Assembly (NCBI RefSeq): GCF_011386835.1
Contig: NC_088792.1
Span: forward strand, 236,164,394 to 236,228,393
Length of the DNA stretch: 64,000 nucleotides
Direction of reading: 5' to 3'
DNA from: Chrysemys picta bellii
Taxonomy: Eukaryota > Chordata > Testudines > Emydidae
In this document: positions 22,660 to 34,412 of the stretch, one piece after another
Numbering within the stretch: the first letter of the stretch is position 1
Layout: the number at the start of each line of letters is the position of its first letter
Made by a program: the position numbers and the translations under genes
The notes under the pieces: model-generated
Database searches by the model: none
What the model was told of the DNA's origin: nothing
The model's input: only the letters and a program-made list of their open reading frames with translations

Positions 22660-24978
22660 TAACATTCCATGTGACCTGCTACTCACAAACAGGGAAGAAC
22701 TAGTAGGGGAAGCAAAAGTGGATGGGAACCTGGGAGGCAGTGACCATGAGATGGTCGAGTTCAGGATCCTGACACAAAGAAGAAAGGACAGCAGCAGAAT
22801 ACGGACCCTGGACTTCAGAAAAGCAGACTTTGACTCCCTCAGGGAACAGATGGGCAGGATCCCCTGGGAGAATAACATGAAGGGCAAAGGGGTCCAGGAG
22901 AGCTGGCTGTATTTTAAAGAATCCTTATTGAGGTTGCAGGAACAAACCATCTCGATGTGTAGAAAGAATAGTAAATATGGCAGGCGACCAGCTTGGCTAA
23001 ACAGTGAAATCCTTGCTGATCTTAAACGCAAAAAAGAAGCTTACAAGAAGTGGAAGATTGGACAGATGACCAGGGAGGAGTATAAAAATATTGCTCAGGC
23101 GTGCAGGAGTGAAATCAGGAAGGCCAAATCACACTTGGAGTTGCAGTTAGCAAGAGATGTTAAGAGTAACAAGAAGGGTTTCTTCAGGTATGTTAGCAAC
23201 AAGAAGAAAATCAAGGAAAGTGTGGGCCCCTTACTGAATGAGGGAGGCAACCTAGTGACCGAGGATGTGGAAAAAGCTAATGTACTCAATGATTTTTTTG
23301 CCTCTGTCTTTACGCACAAGGTCAGCTCCCAGATTGCTGCACTGGGCAGTACAGCATGGGGAGAAGGTGACCAACCCTCTGTGGAGAAAGAAGTGGTTCG
23401 GGACTATTTAGAAAAACTGGACGTGCACAAGTCCATGGGGCCGGATGCGCTGCATCCGAGGGTGCTAAAGGAGTTGGCGGGTGAGATTGCAGAGCCATTA
23501 GCCATTATTTTTGAAAACTCATGGTGATCGGGGGAGGTCCCAGATGACTGGAAAAAGGCTAATGTAGTGCCCATCTTTAAAAAAGGGAAGAAGGAGGATC
23601 CGGGGAACTACAGGCCAGTCAGCCTCACCTCAGTCCCTGGAAAAATCATGGAGCAGGTCCTCAAGGAATCAATTATGAAACAGTTAGAGGAGAGGAAAGT
23701 GATCAGGAACAGTCAGCATGGATTCATGAAGGGGAAGTCGTGCCTGACTAACCTAATTGCCTTCTATGATGAGATAACTGGCTCTGTGGATGAGGGGAAA
23801 GCAGTGGATGTGTTATTCCTTGACTTTAGCAAAGCTTTTGATACGGTCTCCCACAGTATTCTTGCCGCCAAGTTAAAGAAGTATGGGCTGGATGAATGGG
23901 CTGTAAGGTGGATAGAAAGCTGGCTAGATCGTCGGGCTCAATGGGTAGTGATCAATGGCTCCATGTCTAGTTGGCAGCCGGTTTCAAGCGGAGTGCCCCA
24001 AGGGTCGGTCCTGGGGCCGGTTTTGTTTAATATCTTTATTAATGATCTGGAGGATGGTGTGGACTGCACTCTCAGCAAGTTTGCAGATGACACTAAACTA
24101 GGAGGCGTGGTAGATACACTAGAGGGTAGGGATCGGATACAGAGGGACCTAGACAAATTAGAGGATTGGGCCGAAAAAAACCTGATGAGGTTCAACAAGG
24201 ACAAGTGCAGAGTCCTGCACTTAGGACGGAAGAATCCCATGCACTGCTACAGACTAGGGACCGAATGGCTAGGTAGCAGTTCTGCAGAAAAGGACCTAGG
24301 GGTCACAGTGGACGAGAAGCTGGATATGAGTCAACAGTGTGCTCTTGTTGTCAAGAAGGCTAACGGCATTTTGGGCTGTATAAGTAGGGGCATTGCCAGC
24401 AGATCGAGGAACGTGATCGTTCCCCTTTATTCGACATTGGTGAGGCCTCATCTGGAATACTGTGTCCAGTTTTGGGCCCCACACTACAAGAAGGATGTGG
24501 AAAAATTGGAAAGAGTCCAGCGGAGGGCAACAAAAATGATTAGGGGTCTGGAGCAGATGACTTATGAGGAGAGGCTGAGGGAACTGGGATTGTTTAGTCT
24601 CCAGAAGAGAAGAATGAGGGGGATTTGATAGCAGCCTTCAACTACCTGAAGGGGGGTTCCAAAGAGGATGGATCTAGACTGTTCTCAGTGGTGGCAGATG
24701 ACAGAACAAGGAGCAATGGTCTCAAGTTGCAGTGGGGGAGGTCCAGGTTGGATATCAGGAAAAACTATTTCACTAGGAGGGTGGTGAAACACTGGAATGC
24801 ATTACCTAGGGAGGTGGTGGAGTCTCCTTCCTTGGAGGTTTTTAAGGCCCGGCTTGACAAAGCCCTGGCTGGGATGATTTAGCTGGGAATTGGTCCTGCT
24901 TTGAGCAGGGGGTTGGACTAGATGACCTCTTGAGGTCCCTTCCAACTCTGATATTCTATGATTCTATGATTCTATGAT
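22660..24978 (+). mobile_element. 5'-truncated but well-preserved CR1 LINE
   Basis: The element begins within the end of the APE endonuclease domain, so ORF1 and most of the endonuclease are missing. It continues through reverse transcriptase and the C-terminal region to a short 3' UTR. It ends in three ATTCTATG units (24953-24976), a CR1 hallmark. Truncation at the 5' end is usual for LINEs. No duplication was identified, as is common for CR1. Coding potential is broken by only one stop and one 1-nt loss in about 2.2 kb, so the copy is recent compared with those at 2.3 and 21 kb. The exact 5' boundary is uncertain by a few tens of bases. Confidence 0.9.
22670..24882 (+). pseudogene. CR1 ORF2 (endonuclease end, reverse transcriptase, C-terminal region), disrupted
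   Basis: The product would be the non-LTR reverse transcriptase that copies CR1 RNA at the chromosomal nick. Visible motifs are DLLLTNREELVGEAKV...SDHEMVEF (end of endonuclease), [17 protein letters not shown], the catalytic-D block [11 protein letters not shown] near 23818-23850, [15 protein letters not shown], and FADD at 24080-24091 (the YxDD-type active site). The C-terminal region includes [14 protein letters not shown]. Two lesions are seen. A TGA stop at 23525-23527 follows NSW, where related copies usually have Arg or Gln, and fits a CpG-type C-to-T change. A five-G run at 24618-24622 appears to lack one G and shifts the frame before the final 85 residues. Confidence 0.9.
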
Positions 24979-25160
24979 GTGTAATGATAGTTCCTTGCCT
25001 GTAAGTATTACAATAGTCTTTAATTACATGATCAAGATAATGCTGTGTTACAGTCCTGTCCTGCAAATGCTCACCCATAACTTGTCCATAACTTTACACA
25101 CAAGTGTAGTCTCATTCAATTCATATGGGTGAATGTCTGTGGAACAGGGCTTGAAATGTC
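24979..25160. repeat. Palindromic MITE fragment
   Basis: Between about 25030 and 25150 the order cctgtcctgcaaatgctcac, ttacacacaag, tgggtgaatgtc, cagggctt resembles the hairpin MITE at 7796-7955. The copy is diverged and its ends are unclear. Confidence 0.4.
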
Positions 25161-25434
25161 ATACTTTGCCATGCACTGCAAAGGAGCACATGCCTAGAGA
25201 AAGAACACATGCAGTTTTACCCTTTAGTTCCCTGCCACCTGTGTACAGAGGTTAACTATAATCCCATAATCCCAGTCCTTGGTTATTGCCCTCCCAGAGC
25301 ACAAGATTCAGGAGATCCCAGCATCTCCTCATATGTGGTACAAAGGAATAGAGTGCTTCCAAATCAGCTGATGGAGCTGTGCTGGTATGGAGAGATGTAT
25401 TTACTCCTTCTGGTGTAACCCAGGGCTGAATCTA

Positions 25435-25560
25435 ACAGGGACCAGCCCCCACGTTGAACCCCTGTCGTCAGCAGGCGGGATTGAACCTGGGACCTCTGAA
25501 GCTAAATACATGAGCCTCTACTGCATGAGCTAAAAGCCATATGGCTTTTAGCTAAGGCTG
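25435..25560 (-). repeat. tRNA-like SINE head next to a perfect 26-bp palindrome
   Basis: On the minus strand an A-box-like tagctcatgcagtagagg (near 25533-25516) is followed by a B-box-like ggttcaatccc (25488-25478), at about tRNA spacing. The head adjoins the palindrome agctaaaagccat/atggcttttagct at 25528-25553. A SINE promoter is likely. A functional tRNA is unlikely because a cloverleaf does not close convincingly and the flanks look like repeat sequence. Confidence 0.55.
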
Positions 25561-28500
25561 TAGAGCACATTAGTTAAGCTCTAAGTGGTTTTGGGGCCAG
25601 AATACCACACCCAGGAGGTGTGTGGATTACATATCCATTACAATAAACTATAGACAGAACTTTATATAATTAAAATATATTTTAAGATGTTTTAATGGTA
25701 TAAAATACCTAGAGTGATGGCTAGACATTTCAAAGAGGTTTGCTTGTTCATTATATTTAATATATGCAATATAATATATATTACATTACTAAGGCTTGCA
25801 AGTTGCTATGCTGCAGTTTCTGTGGTACAGAGGATTGACATCTTTGTTACAACGCACTGGCTCTGTCCTGGTTACTGGGATAAATACAGCAGCAACTAGG
25901 AACTGATACTGTTTGGATTTTTCCATTAGCTTCCATAGGAGCAGGATTGGAGCCATAACTAGCATTAGTTGTGTGTGTGTGTGTTTGTTTCTTCAGAAAT
26001 GATTATAGCTGTGTATTTTTTGAGTTTCTTAACTCAAAAATAACTCCACTAAGGAAGCTCAAACTTTCAAAAAATTGCTTCTCTCTGATTTAAGAATAAG
26101 CATGAGAAATTTCAGGCCTAAGGGAGCTTTTCTGTGAAATTTAAACACAAAGAGGTGAAAAAATTGGGTTAATAGTGGTAAATGTGTCACAACCTTACTT
26201 ATGGAGTCTTAACTATTGCACCAGAATGTAAGCACGTGTGTGGTACTTCTAAAAATGTGTCATTAGAAGATATGTTGTCTCTCCAAACGATATTTAAATG
26301 TACAGTAGAATATTTGTACAAGCTAGTTGTTGAAATACATCTGTTTTGATTCTTTGGAAAAGAGAGAGGAAGGGCAAGAAGCTCCAGCATGTGTTTATCA
26401 TGGCACTGACTCAAGATAAGCCTTGAAATTACTTTTTGGTGTACAAACAGTGTGGTTTCCCCATCAAAAGGTTATTTGTTATAAAAGGGCTTTATTCGGT
26501 AAAACATTGGGAACATTCACTTTTTAATTAGAGCAGCCAAGCTTCTGACCAGTCTAAGGTCAAAGTTATGGCATTTTATGATGCTTCTTTTCCTGATTAT
26601 AAAAGAAACAACAAGTGCAGCAGAACCAATTTCATCCCATGAGGATTCCCTACAGCTCAGTTACCCCTTGAAAAAATAAACCATCAACTGTAACATTGAG
26701 TGTGCTTTCTTAATGTCTTGAGGACTTGTTTAAACCCTGCGGAGCAGGGAGTTAACTTATGGTGGTTTTCTCCCTGCTGGCCCTCAGAGTGTTAGAAATT
26801 TTTAAAAACACGTTTCATTAATTTCCTCTCCTCGTAGATAGACACCCTTATTTTTAACTCCATTTTTATTTGGAGTTTATTTGCATTTGGTTTTTATTAG
26901 TTAAGTAACAGTAGGTCAAATGTCAGAATAGATACCTTTTTCCTTGTGCTCAAGGGAACAGTTTTCTTTTTATTGAAGATTATGAGAAATTCTAGAGACA
27001 GTAGTAGGACATTGTTTGATTTCAGCTTGTTAGGTTACATTAGTCTTAAGCTAATTAACTTTAAACAGTACATTTAAGATCATCCAAACTAGTACATAAT
27101 CATGTGAGACACTCGAAATATTTAAAATAATTTGAATTCAGTCTTTGTAAAAAAAAAAAAAAAAAAAGAGGTTCAAATTAAAACCAATTTGTATTGTCAG
27201 TTGTTGGACAAGCTGATTACATTATACAGGCTGCTTAATGTTATAAGGCATAATGAAACCAGTTAAGGATGTCCTTCATTTTGAACTAAACTGACCATAG
27301 TGCATCCATTCTCCTGATATGAAGTTAATGTTCTAAGATGCCTTTCAGGAGAGAGATTACCAATATGCTATGGAAATTTGTTTATGCCATAAAACTATCT
27401 CTTAGTCATCAAAACAAGCTATATTGCAGCACAAGATATACCTTGGAAGGTTAATTATAGACATTTCTTTAAACATTTTTCTGTCTCCATGTTAGGATAT
27501 TTGTAAGAATTATTTCTGCTAGATTTCATGTGGGACACAGTACATAATACTCAGCTCCAGTATACAATTGTGTAATTTTAACTATATTGCCAATCAGCAC
27601 AACAGGCATTACATTTCCGGAGAGGAATTTCCTAATACAACATTATTTATGGTTGTCCTGAAGACTTGCTAATCATGATCTTCTCAAACATGACAAAAAG
27701 AAGAAAAAGCCCATATGGCCATCTAGTGTTTACTGTGAGAAATACAGCTCAGCTATTTCTTTTCACTAACAAGATTTACCATTTGATAGTGTTTTCATAG
27801 CTTTTCTATAACTCTGAATATATTTTAATGGTGCCTGATATTTCTACTGTCCTGACTGTAACACTGAAATTCATAGAAAACAGGTTTATTTAATAGCTTC
27901 AGTTATTTCTATTCCTCTTAACTATGTCTCTCTCTGTCTAGACTTTCAGACCACACTGACCATTATGGTCTCTGAATGCTTTTGAAATATGGATATTGAT
28001 ACCTTACAGCAGAGATTTAAGGGAGTTAGGCGACTACATTAAATTTCAATGGGAGTTGGGTACCTAACTCCCTTTGGCTACATTAAAAATCCCATCCTTC
28101 ATTCTCATATTCTCCAATATTTTTTATTTAGGCCCCAAATCATCTTGATTTATTCACATGTAAATTCCCACTGAAACCAATAAGGACTTTTCACACGAGT
28201 AAAATGTACTGGAGCTGGACTATAGCAAGCATAATTCTCCAAGGTTCTGTTAGCTTTCATCTTCCATTCACTGCAGCTCCCTAGAATTAGTGAGGATTGA
28301 GGGCACTCAGTACTCCTCAGGGTTGGGTTATAAAAACTAATAGCTGATGTGTTGAAATATATGCCTGCAAACAATTTGTAAGTGCATACAATGTGACAAG
28401 TTCAGGTTCTGCCACACAGAAAAAAGGAATTGATCCTGCTCCCCATACAACCAATAAGAGTTTTGCCATTGACTTTAATGAGAATAGGAACTAGGCCCAG

Positions 28501-29284
28501 ATTTGCCACAATGCTTATCAATTTTTTGGAAACTTGAGATTTTAATTAGGTAGATGCAAATGCGTTTAAATATAGTAAGAGTCAGTCAGTCAGTCTACAT
28601 CCTCACCTGAAACTTTAACCAGATCTTTTCTGCAGATTCAAAAATGTATAGTTAAATTACCCCATTATTATTTTCATTATTATGTTTCTGTTCCCCTCTC
28701 CATTTCTGGGTTACAGACAGAAGCAGATGTTCTGATGAGAGAGGCAGCACCTCTTGTGGCATTTCTGGACTGACTGGAAGCAAAAAGAGCCGAAATTTCA
28801 CAAGAGAGCATGCTTTTAAAACATTTGATGACCCCTAAGAGCCTCAGAGAAGTTGTGGGTGCTCGTCAGAATTGAACCTCTAAACTTATTGAGGTTTAGC
28901 CAGCATTATATTTGTCCCTATAGGAGATTTTTCCAAAGAGTTCACTAACTTTCTGTCTTTTAATAAGATATTATGTTGTCTGTCATTGCTATAGACCCAC
29001 TTTGTGCTCCTACCTGACCTACATATGTCACATTTATCAGTTAGGGTATCAGAATGTTTATGAACTCAAAGTTTGAGTGGGCATGTTTCTAACATAAGGA
29101 TGAATGAAGTTAAATGAAATGGGACCACCAGACAGACCCAGCAGCGGTCGCAGGATGTGGAATCCAGAGGACTATTCAAAAGGTAGTAGAAACATCTGAG
29201 GAGCTTTAGCTCATTGAGTCATCTCCCAAGTCATCACTAAATAGTGTAAAAAACATACAAAGGTCACTATGCTGTCACCTCTCT
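25561..29284. other. Gap without recognised genes
   Basis: AT-rich sequence. It includes a short GT run (25971-25984), an A run near 27150, and MITE fragments with the caatgggagttgggtacctaa word (28005-28090) and ttcccactgaaaccaataag (28165-28185). No domains or splice-bounded frames are evident. Confidence 0.45.
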
Positions 29285-29546
29285 GGGTATGTCTACCTAG
29301 CAACTAGACACCTGCAGCTAGACCATGCCAGCTGACTTGGGCACACAGGGCTCGGGCTGTGGAGCTGTTTCATTGCAGTATAGACTTCCAGGCTCAGGCT
29401 GGAGCCTGTGAGGTGGGAGGGCTCCAGAGCTTGGCCTCCAACCTGAGCCCAGAAGTCTACATAGCAATGAAACAACCCCACAGCCCAAGCCTGAGTCAGC
29501 TGGCACGGGCGAGCCATGGATGTCTAGCTGCTGTGTAGACATACCC
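29285..29546. repeat. Palindromic MITE with GGGTATGTCTAC ends
   Basis: The ends gggtatgtctac (29285-29296) and gtagacataccc (29535-29546) are exact reverse complements. The interior is also largely palindromic: agctgtttcattgc pairs with gcaatgaaacaa, and cttgggc..cagggctcgg with the mirrored half. No coding capacity. A clear target-site duplication was not found. Confidence 0.85.
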
Positions 29547-29649
29547 TGTTTTCCTGTATGTTGTTAGATAGATGACACACTCAGCAGTGGTTAGACTTAA
29601 AAGAAAGAGGAGATAGCGACTCATGAGAATACCTTGGAGGAAATCAGTT

Positions 29650-30540
29650 TGACAGATATGGCAATGTCCTGTAATATCCTGAACAAACCTTATTGAATTA
29701 AATTAAACCTTATTGAATTAAGTTTAAGTATCTTAGGAATTCACTATATTAAGAGTGCAAATGTGTATGTATTATTGTGGAATGGTATGTAACCACTCTA
29801 GGGAGGAGACCTGAATAATGTAAACCCTGGCAAGTGTTATCAGCTTAAAAGGACTATTTTAAGCAAAGTGAACTTTTTAAAGTAAAGTGAGGATGAGAAG
29901 GGGACCTTTTCTCTGCTGATCACCTGTTACATGAAGACAGATTAACCCCCACCCCCCGCCCCCCCACACACTACCACTGTATAAAGAAGGAACTCACAGA
30001 TTCTCTGGTAGGGGGGTGCTTGTTCTGAGCCAAAGCAGTTATGTACTTGTAACCACCCAAAAATCCCTTGGTGGGATCTGAAGGACTGTTCACCTGCCAG
30101 AGCCCTTTTTGGAGTTGAGCTGATCTCTGGTAAGCTTATTAGCATGCCTGTGTCTCTTTATTGTCTTAATATGATGTCTCTGAAATGCTTTACCATAAGA
30201 ATAAATGTGCTTGCTTAGAAAGGGCTGTGTACTAACTTATAACTCTAGGTAAGTATGCTGTATAGTGCCTCTGAAGAGAAGGCAAAGCAGGTCAGCTTAG
30301 AAAGTCTGTCTTGCTGTGGAATATCAGTGTTGGAGGGGAACCGTGCAAGCCTAGAAATAACACCATCAGGAGGGAGAGCTACATGTCTCCATCCAGGAGA
30401 GGTAACGGCTGGGGAACTGAAAGCCTCAGAGTGGTTCCCTTGCTGGACCACAATGGGGAAATACAGGTGGCCTAGCAAAAGGTATTTCAGTAGCTTGACC
30501 TGACTGGATGTATTTGATGCATGGAGTACTAATAGCTAAT
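29650..30540 (+). mobile_element. Probable solo LTR or LTR-like repeat
   Basis: The sequence has an LTR-like order, with aataaatgtgcttgcttaga near 30201 acting as a polyadenylation-type signal followed by a U5-like stretch. It resembles a turtle LTR that I recall loosely. A short internal direct repeat (aaccttattgaattaa, near 29686 and 29706) lies at the start. Neither TG...CA ends nor a flanking duplication could be fixed. A pure C/A run (29945-29968) lies inside. Confidence 0.4.
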
Positions 30541-30938
30541 GGGATATTGACTTTAGACTCTGGTGCTAGTGAGCTTTGCAGGATGTGATCAATTATCTGG
30601 GTGTACAGAAAGGGGATTTGAGGCAGACCTGGAGACGTAACAATGGTTTGGTCTTCATGCGGCAGGCTGTTCTTATCTTGGATAAAAAAGTGGGTATAAG
30701 AAACATGTATATTTTAGAGAGGATTTTCTTTACAGAGATTTTATCCCTCTCCCAAATAGAGGTGTGTGGCAAAGTGCTGGGAACCAACAGCTGAGCCACC
30801 ACTCTGGTCACTTAAACACCAATTAATTCTGCCTGGGGTGGACCTGTCAGGGCCTGACTAGAGGATTAGAATGGGCTGGGGCAAGACCAATGAGCAAATT
30901 GTCCCATTAACAAAGGAGGTATAAGAAAACCCAGGAAT

Positions 30939-31318
30939 AGGGTGACCATATTTCCCAAAGGGAAAATGGGCCACCACGCGAGGCTCGCCCAAGTCCCTGC
31001 CCTCCCCAGCCCAAGCTGCTTGCCCAATCCTCTCAGCCCCCATGCATGGGGCTATCCCAAGCTGCTCGCCTGAGCCCCCTCCATCATGTGGGGCTGATCT
31101 TAGGGGACCCATACACACAAGCCGCCTGGTATCATGAGTCCCACCATGCAGGGCTGGTACTGCCAACTCTTCCCCCACCCAAATGTTTCTCTGTGGTCCG
31201 CTAAGGGGGCATGCCCCACTTTTTTGGCAAAACTTGGCATTGCCAAAAAAAATTGGCCACCCAGGACAGAGGTTAAAAAGGGGATTGCCCCAGCCAAAAA
31301 GGGGATTGTCCCACCCTA
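30939..31318. repeat. Interspersed repeat with AGGGTG...CACCCT ends
   Basis: It starts agggtgaccatatttcccaa and ends gggattgtcccaccct. It belongs by appearance to the 'gggtgaccagatgtcccg' repeats common in turtles. Internal near-duplicates occur: aaaaaggggattgcccc and aaaaaggggattgtccc near 31276-31312, and ccaagctgct at two sites. Frames here are fortuitous. Confidence 0.45.
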
Positions 31319-32229
31319 CAAAGGAAGGAAGTGCAGGGGGGAGGCAGGCAGGCTTTTAGAGCCAGAGCCAGCACAGATTTCTAGGTAGTGACAGCCCTTT
31401 CCTTTCCTCTCCTTCTCTTGGCAGAGAACCGTGGTAAAACTGAAACTGTAAATAATTATGGTATATGGTTCAATAAGGTCATGGGAGGAGCCAAGGTAAA
31501 AAAAAACTGCACTGGGGTGTTTAACAACTGAAGGTCTTTGAGTCTGTGTAGACAGAGAAGAAAACAGGAGTGGGATTTCACCCTTTGACAAGGAGGTTAC
31601 ATCAAAACAAAGAAAAACTGAGATTTCCAAAACCATTCAGGAGCTTTAGCCACACATCTTCCAATTGCTTTAATGAAGGATATGTGTCTAAATCCCCTAA
31701 ACAGCACTGAAAATGTTAATCCCTGTTTCTGTCATTCTGTACTCCCAATACATTCCAAAATATCCTGTATCAGCCATGGGAGAATGGAAGTTAACAATCT
31801 ACTTGCAGACCATAAGGTATATCTTTTTTTAAATGATTATGAGGGGAGCATTACAAATGCTTATGGACTCAACCCTGCTCCTATTCAAGTCTGCAACAGT
31901 TTTGCCTGGTTTTAGAGTACACTGAAATGGGAGGGGGAGCCTTCCTCGTACTAGTAAATGCAAAGGATGATATGTAGGGGAGCACTCTACCCAAAGCAGA
32001 GGGAGAAGGGGAAATGTCTCACTACCCCCCACTTGCTCTTGCCATTACTTCAGTGGAAGTAGGATCAGGCCCTACAGTAGATGCCATAGTATATCATCTA
32101 CATCAAAAATCACAGTAGGAATAGGAGTCCGCCTCTAAGAAATTGCCCAGCATTTTTCTGTAGCCATATTTGAAGAAGGAAGCACCCTATAAAGATTTAA
32201 TGCTTAGGGAAATATATCCTGGAACAACC
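31319..32229. other. Gap without recognised genes
   Basis: Mixed composition. Short frames only (for example 31316-31636 on the minus strand), without a recognisable family. A MITE fragment with ggatcaggccctaca is present near 32061. Confidence 0.4.
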
Positions 32230-32455
32230 ATATCTTAGGTATTTGTGCGGCTCCCCTGCTACCATTGTGTCCAAGCACCTCATAGTCTTTATCTTCAGAA
32301 CACCCCTGTGACAGAAAGAAGTACTATTATCTCCCGCTTTCAGTGTGGGATTGAGGCACAGAGACACTGCCCAAGGACAGATGGCAAATCTGTGATAAAG
32401 GAGGGATTTAAACCCAAATCTCTTGAGTCATAGGCTATCCCTGAACCATCCTTCC
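32230..32455 (+). repeat. MIR-like SINE remnant
   Basis: ctattatctcc, gattgaggcacagagacact, gcccaaggacagatggc, aaatctgtgataaaggaggg and atttaaacccaaatctc occur in the order expected of a MIR-family element. Highly diverged. Confidence 0.65.
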
Positions 32456-34412
32456 CCCACTAGAGCCACTGTGACTCCATTTGTACTGTACCGTGTTGAA
32501 AAACACACACATGAAAATGTACTTGTAATATAATATTTTTTTTAAGAAACTCTATTTTAACTATTCACTGAATAGTTTTTCCTCCACTTTCTACAGAAAT
32601 CATAACTCTTCTAGGATCTCACAGCTCTGTTAGAGGCCTCTCATTATATCATATTTACCATATAACTTCCTTAATTGTTTCGATATTTCAAGGTCCTTGT
32701 GAACTGGTATTAGTTAAACAACACTTTCTTACAAATTGTGTGGCTCAGGGGATTGGAAATGGGATACAGACTCTTTCACCTCTGGGGCTATGGTTCAAAT
32801 ATCACTTATGTCATTACTAATTAAAGGAACGTGGGAGCCTATCTAAAAGTTCTTACTCTAGTTACTATTTGACTATAGATATATCGTAACAACGATGCCA
32901 GTGATGCTTTTATGTCTCTGAAGGAAAATGGATGGTAAACTTCATTTGCAGCCCTCTGAGACAGAGTTGGGTGGACAGCTTGGAGAAGTGTGTACTACTA
33001 CTGCCCATGCTGTACCTTGTCTGTGGCTAGAGAACTTCAGTTCCCAGGGCTGTCAATCCATCACCTTTCAGGAGCATTAAGTTCACTTAAAAAAATTAAT
33101 TTTAACAGAAAAGGATGTTATTGCTTATACTGAGGTCACTGAAAAGGTGATACCAGTCTCAGTGATGCTAATGTGAAGATACAGGAGAGATGTAAGTTAA
33201 TTGCATAGTTACCACTCTATTATTGATTTATGCTCTCCTGACATTTACAGAGAAATAAAATAGAGTTTATATTATGAATACTCTATAGCAAAATATAAGA
33301 TGTGAAAATTATTGCACAGTAAGTCACTTTTCATTGTTAAAGCCACTGCATATAAAGGGATGATGTTAGGAAAATGTGTATTTTCTCTTCCTGTCATTTC
33401 TTCTACTTAAGTCCACCAAATGAACCTATATTTAATTTTACCTTTTTTGGGCAGAGAGATGAAAGGTGTCTTATCTGCTTCATTGATCAATTCCCACCAA
33501 TAGTCAATGGCTTTCTGAAGTGTCCTAACTCTGTGACTATGGTCATCATTTTTGGTTTAGACCCACACAAGGTCTTATATATTTATTTCAAAATTTACTG
33601 CACATGTCCTCTAGTATTGAAAAATAATCAATTATCTCAGGCAGCAGAAGATGCATGAATGATATAGCAATACTAGTCAAAAGGTACTTATTTGCATCAT
33701 AAGTGACACTTACTAAACTATTAATACAATTTGTCTTTCCCTCATATTTTTTCTTTCCATTTCAATCTGATCAGTAACTTGTAGGTCTCCTTTGTTTACT
33801 ATTTAGGACATTAGACCTTCCAAAAATAGAAAAATCCTTGAAAAGCTTAATCAAAAGTAGATTTCACTGGATCACATCTAAGGTTTAGCTTCAGTAGCAT
33901 GCAAGGCAGCTACAGTTAATGGGTCACATGCTTCACTTTTCCATTCCCTATGTTATGCAACATGGGGTGGGGAACCAGGAGATGATGCTGTGATATTCAG
34001 CTTTCCAAGGGGGAAGCAGGGGAAGGAAGGAATGGAATTCATTTCTTACTGCAACCTTGTCATTAAAGTCAGGCAGGATAACAGATGAAGAATTTGGGAT
34101 TGCATTCTATTCCAGTGGGTCAGCTGTATACATACAGGTTGCACTAATAATCGGTCTCAAAAGGTCTCCATTTCAGGCCCCTGAAAAGATATCTCAGAAT
34201 TTATTTCCACGCATAGACCCCAACCTCAGACCCAAGTGCTTACCTACATTCCTGGGCTAAACCTGAGGAGCAGACTGTGTACCTGGGAGTGTGCTCCCCA
34301 TCAATCTGTGTTAAAGAATAGTATTAAACCAAGACACTGCTGTGAAAATACTGATCTTTCCCCTATATAGTACTGTGTTTTCCCATCCACGCTAGTAATT
34401 AAAACAGTTTTA
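32456..34412. other. Gap without recognised genes
   Basis: AT-rich, with no terminal repeats or domain-bearing frames noticed. A 94-codon frame (33374-33658) begins from a plausible ATG but shows no family resemblance. Confidence 0.4.

Noticed and set aside
25470..25545. A functional tRNA gene
   Set aside because: A-box and B-box-like motifs are present, but a closed cloverleaf and anticodon stem are not convincing. The flanks are repeat-like.
29281..29550. A stem-loop RNA gene or microRNA
   Set aside because: The large palindrome with exact GGGTATGTCTAC ends is explained by a MITE, although MITEs can give rise to small RNAs.
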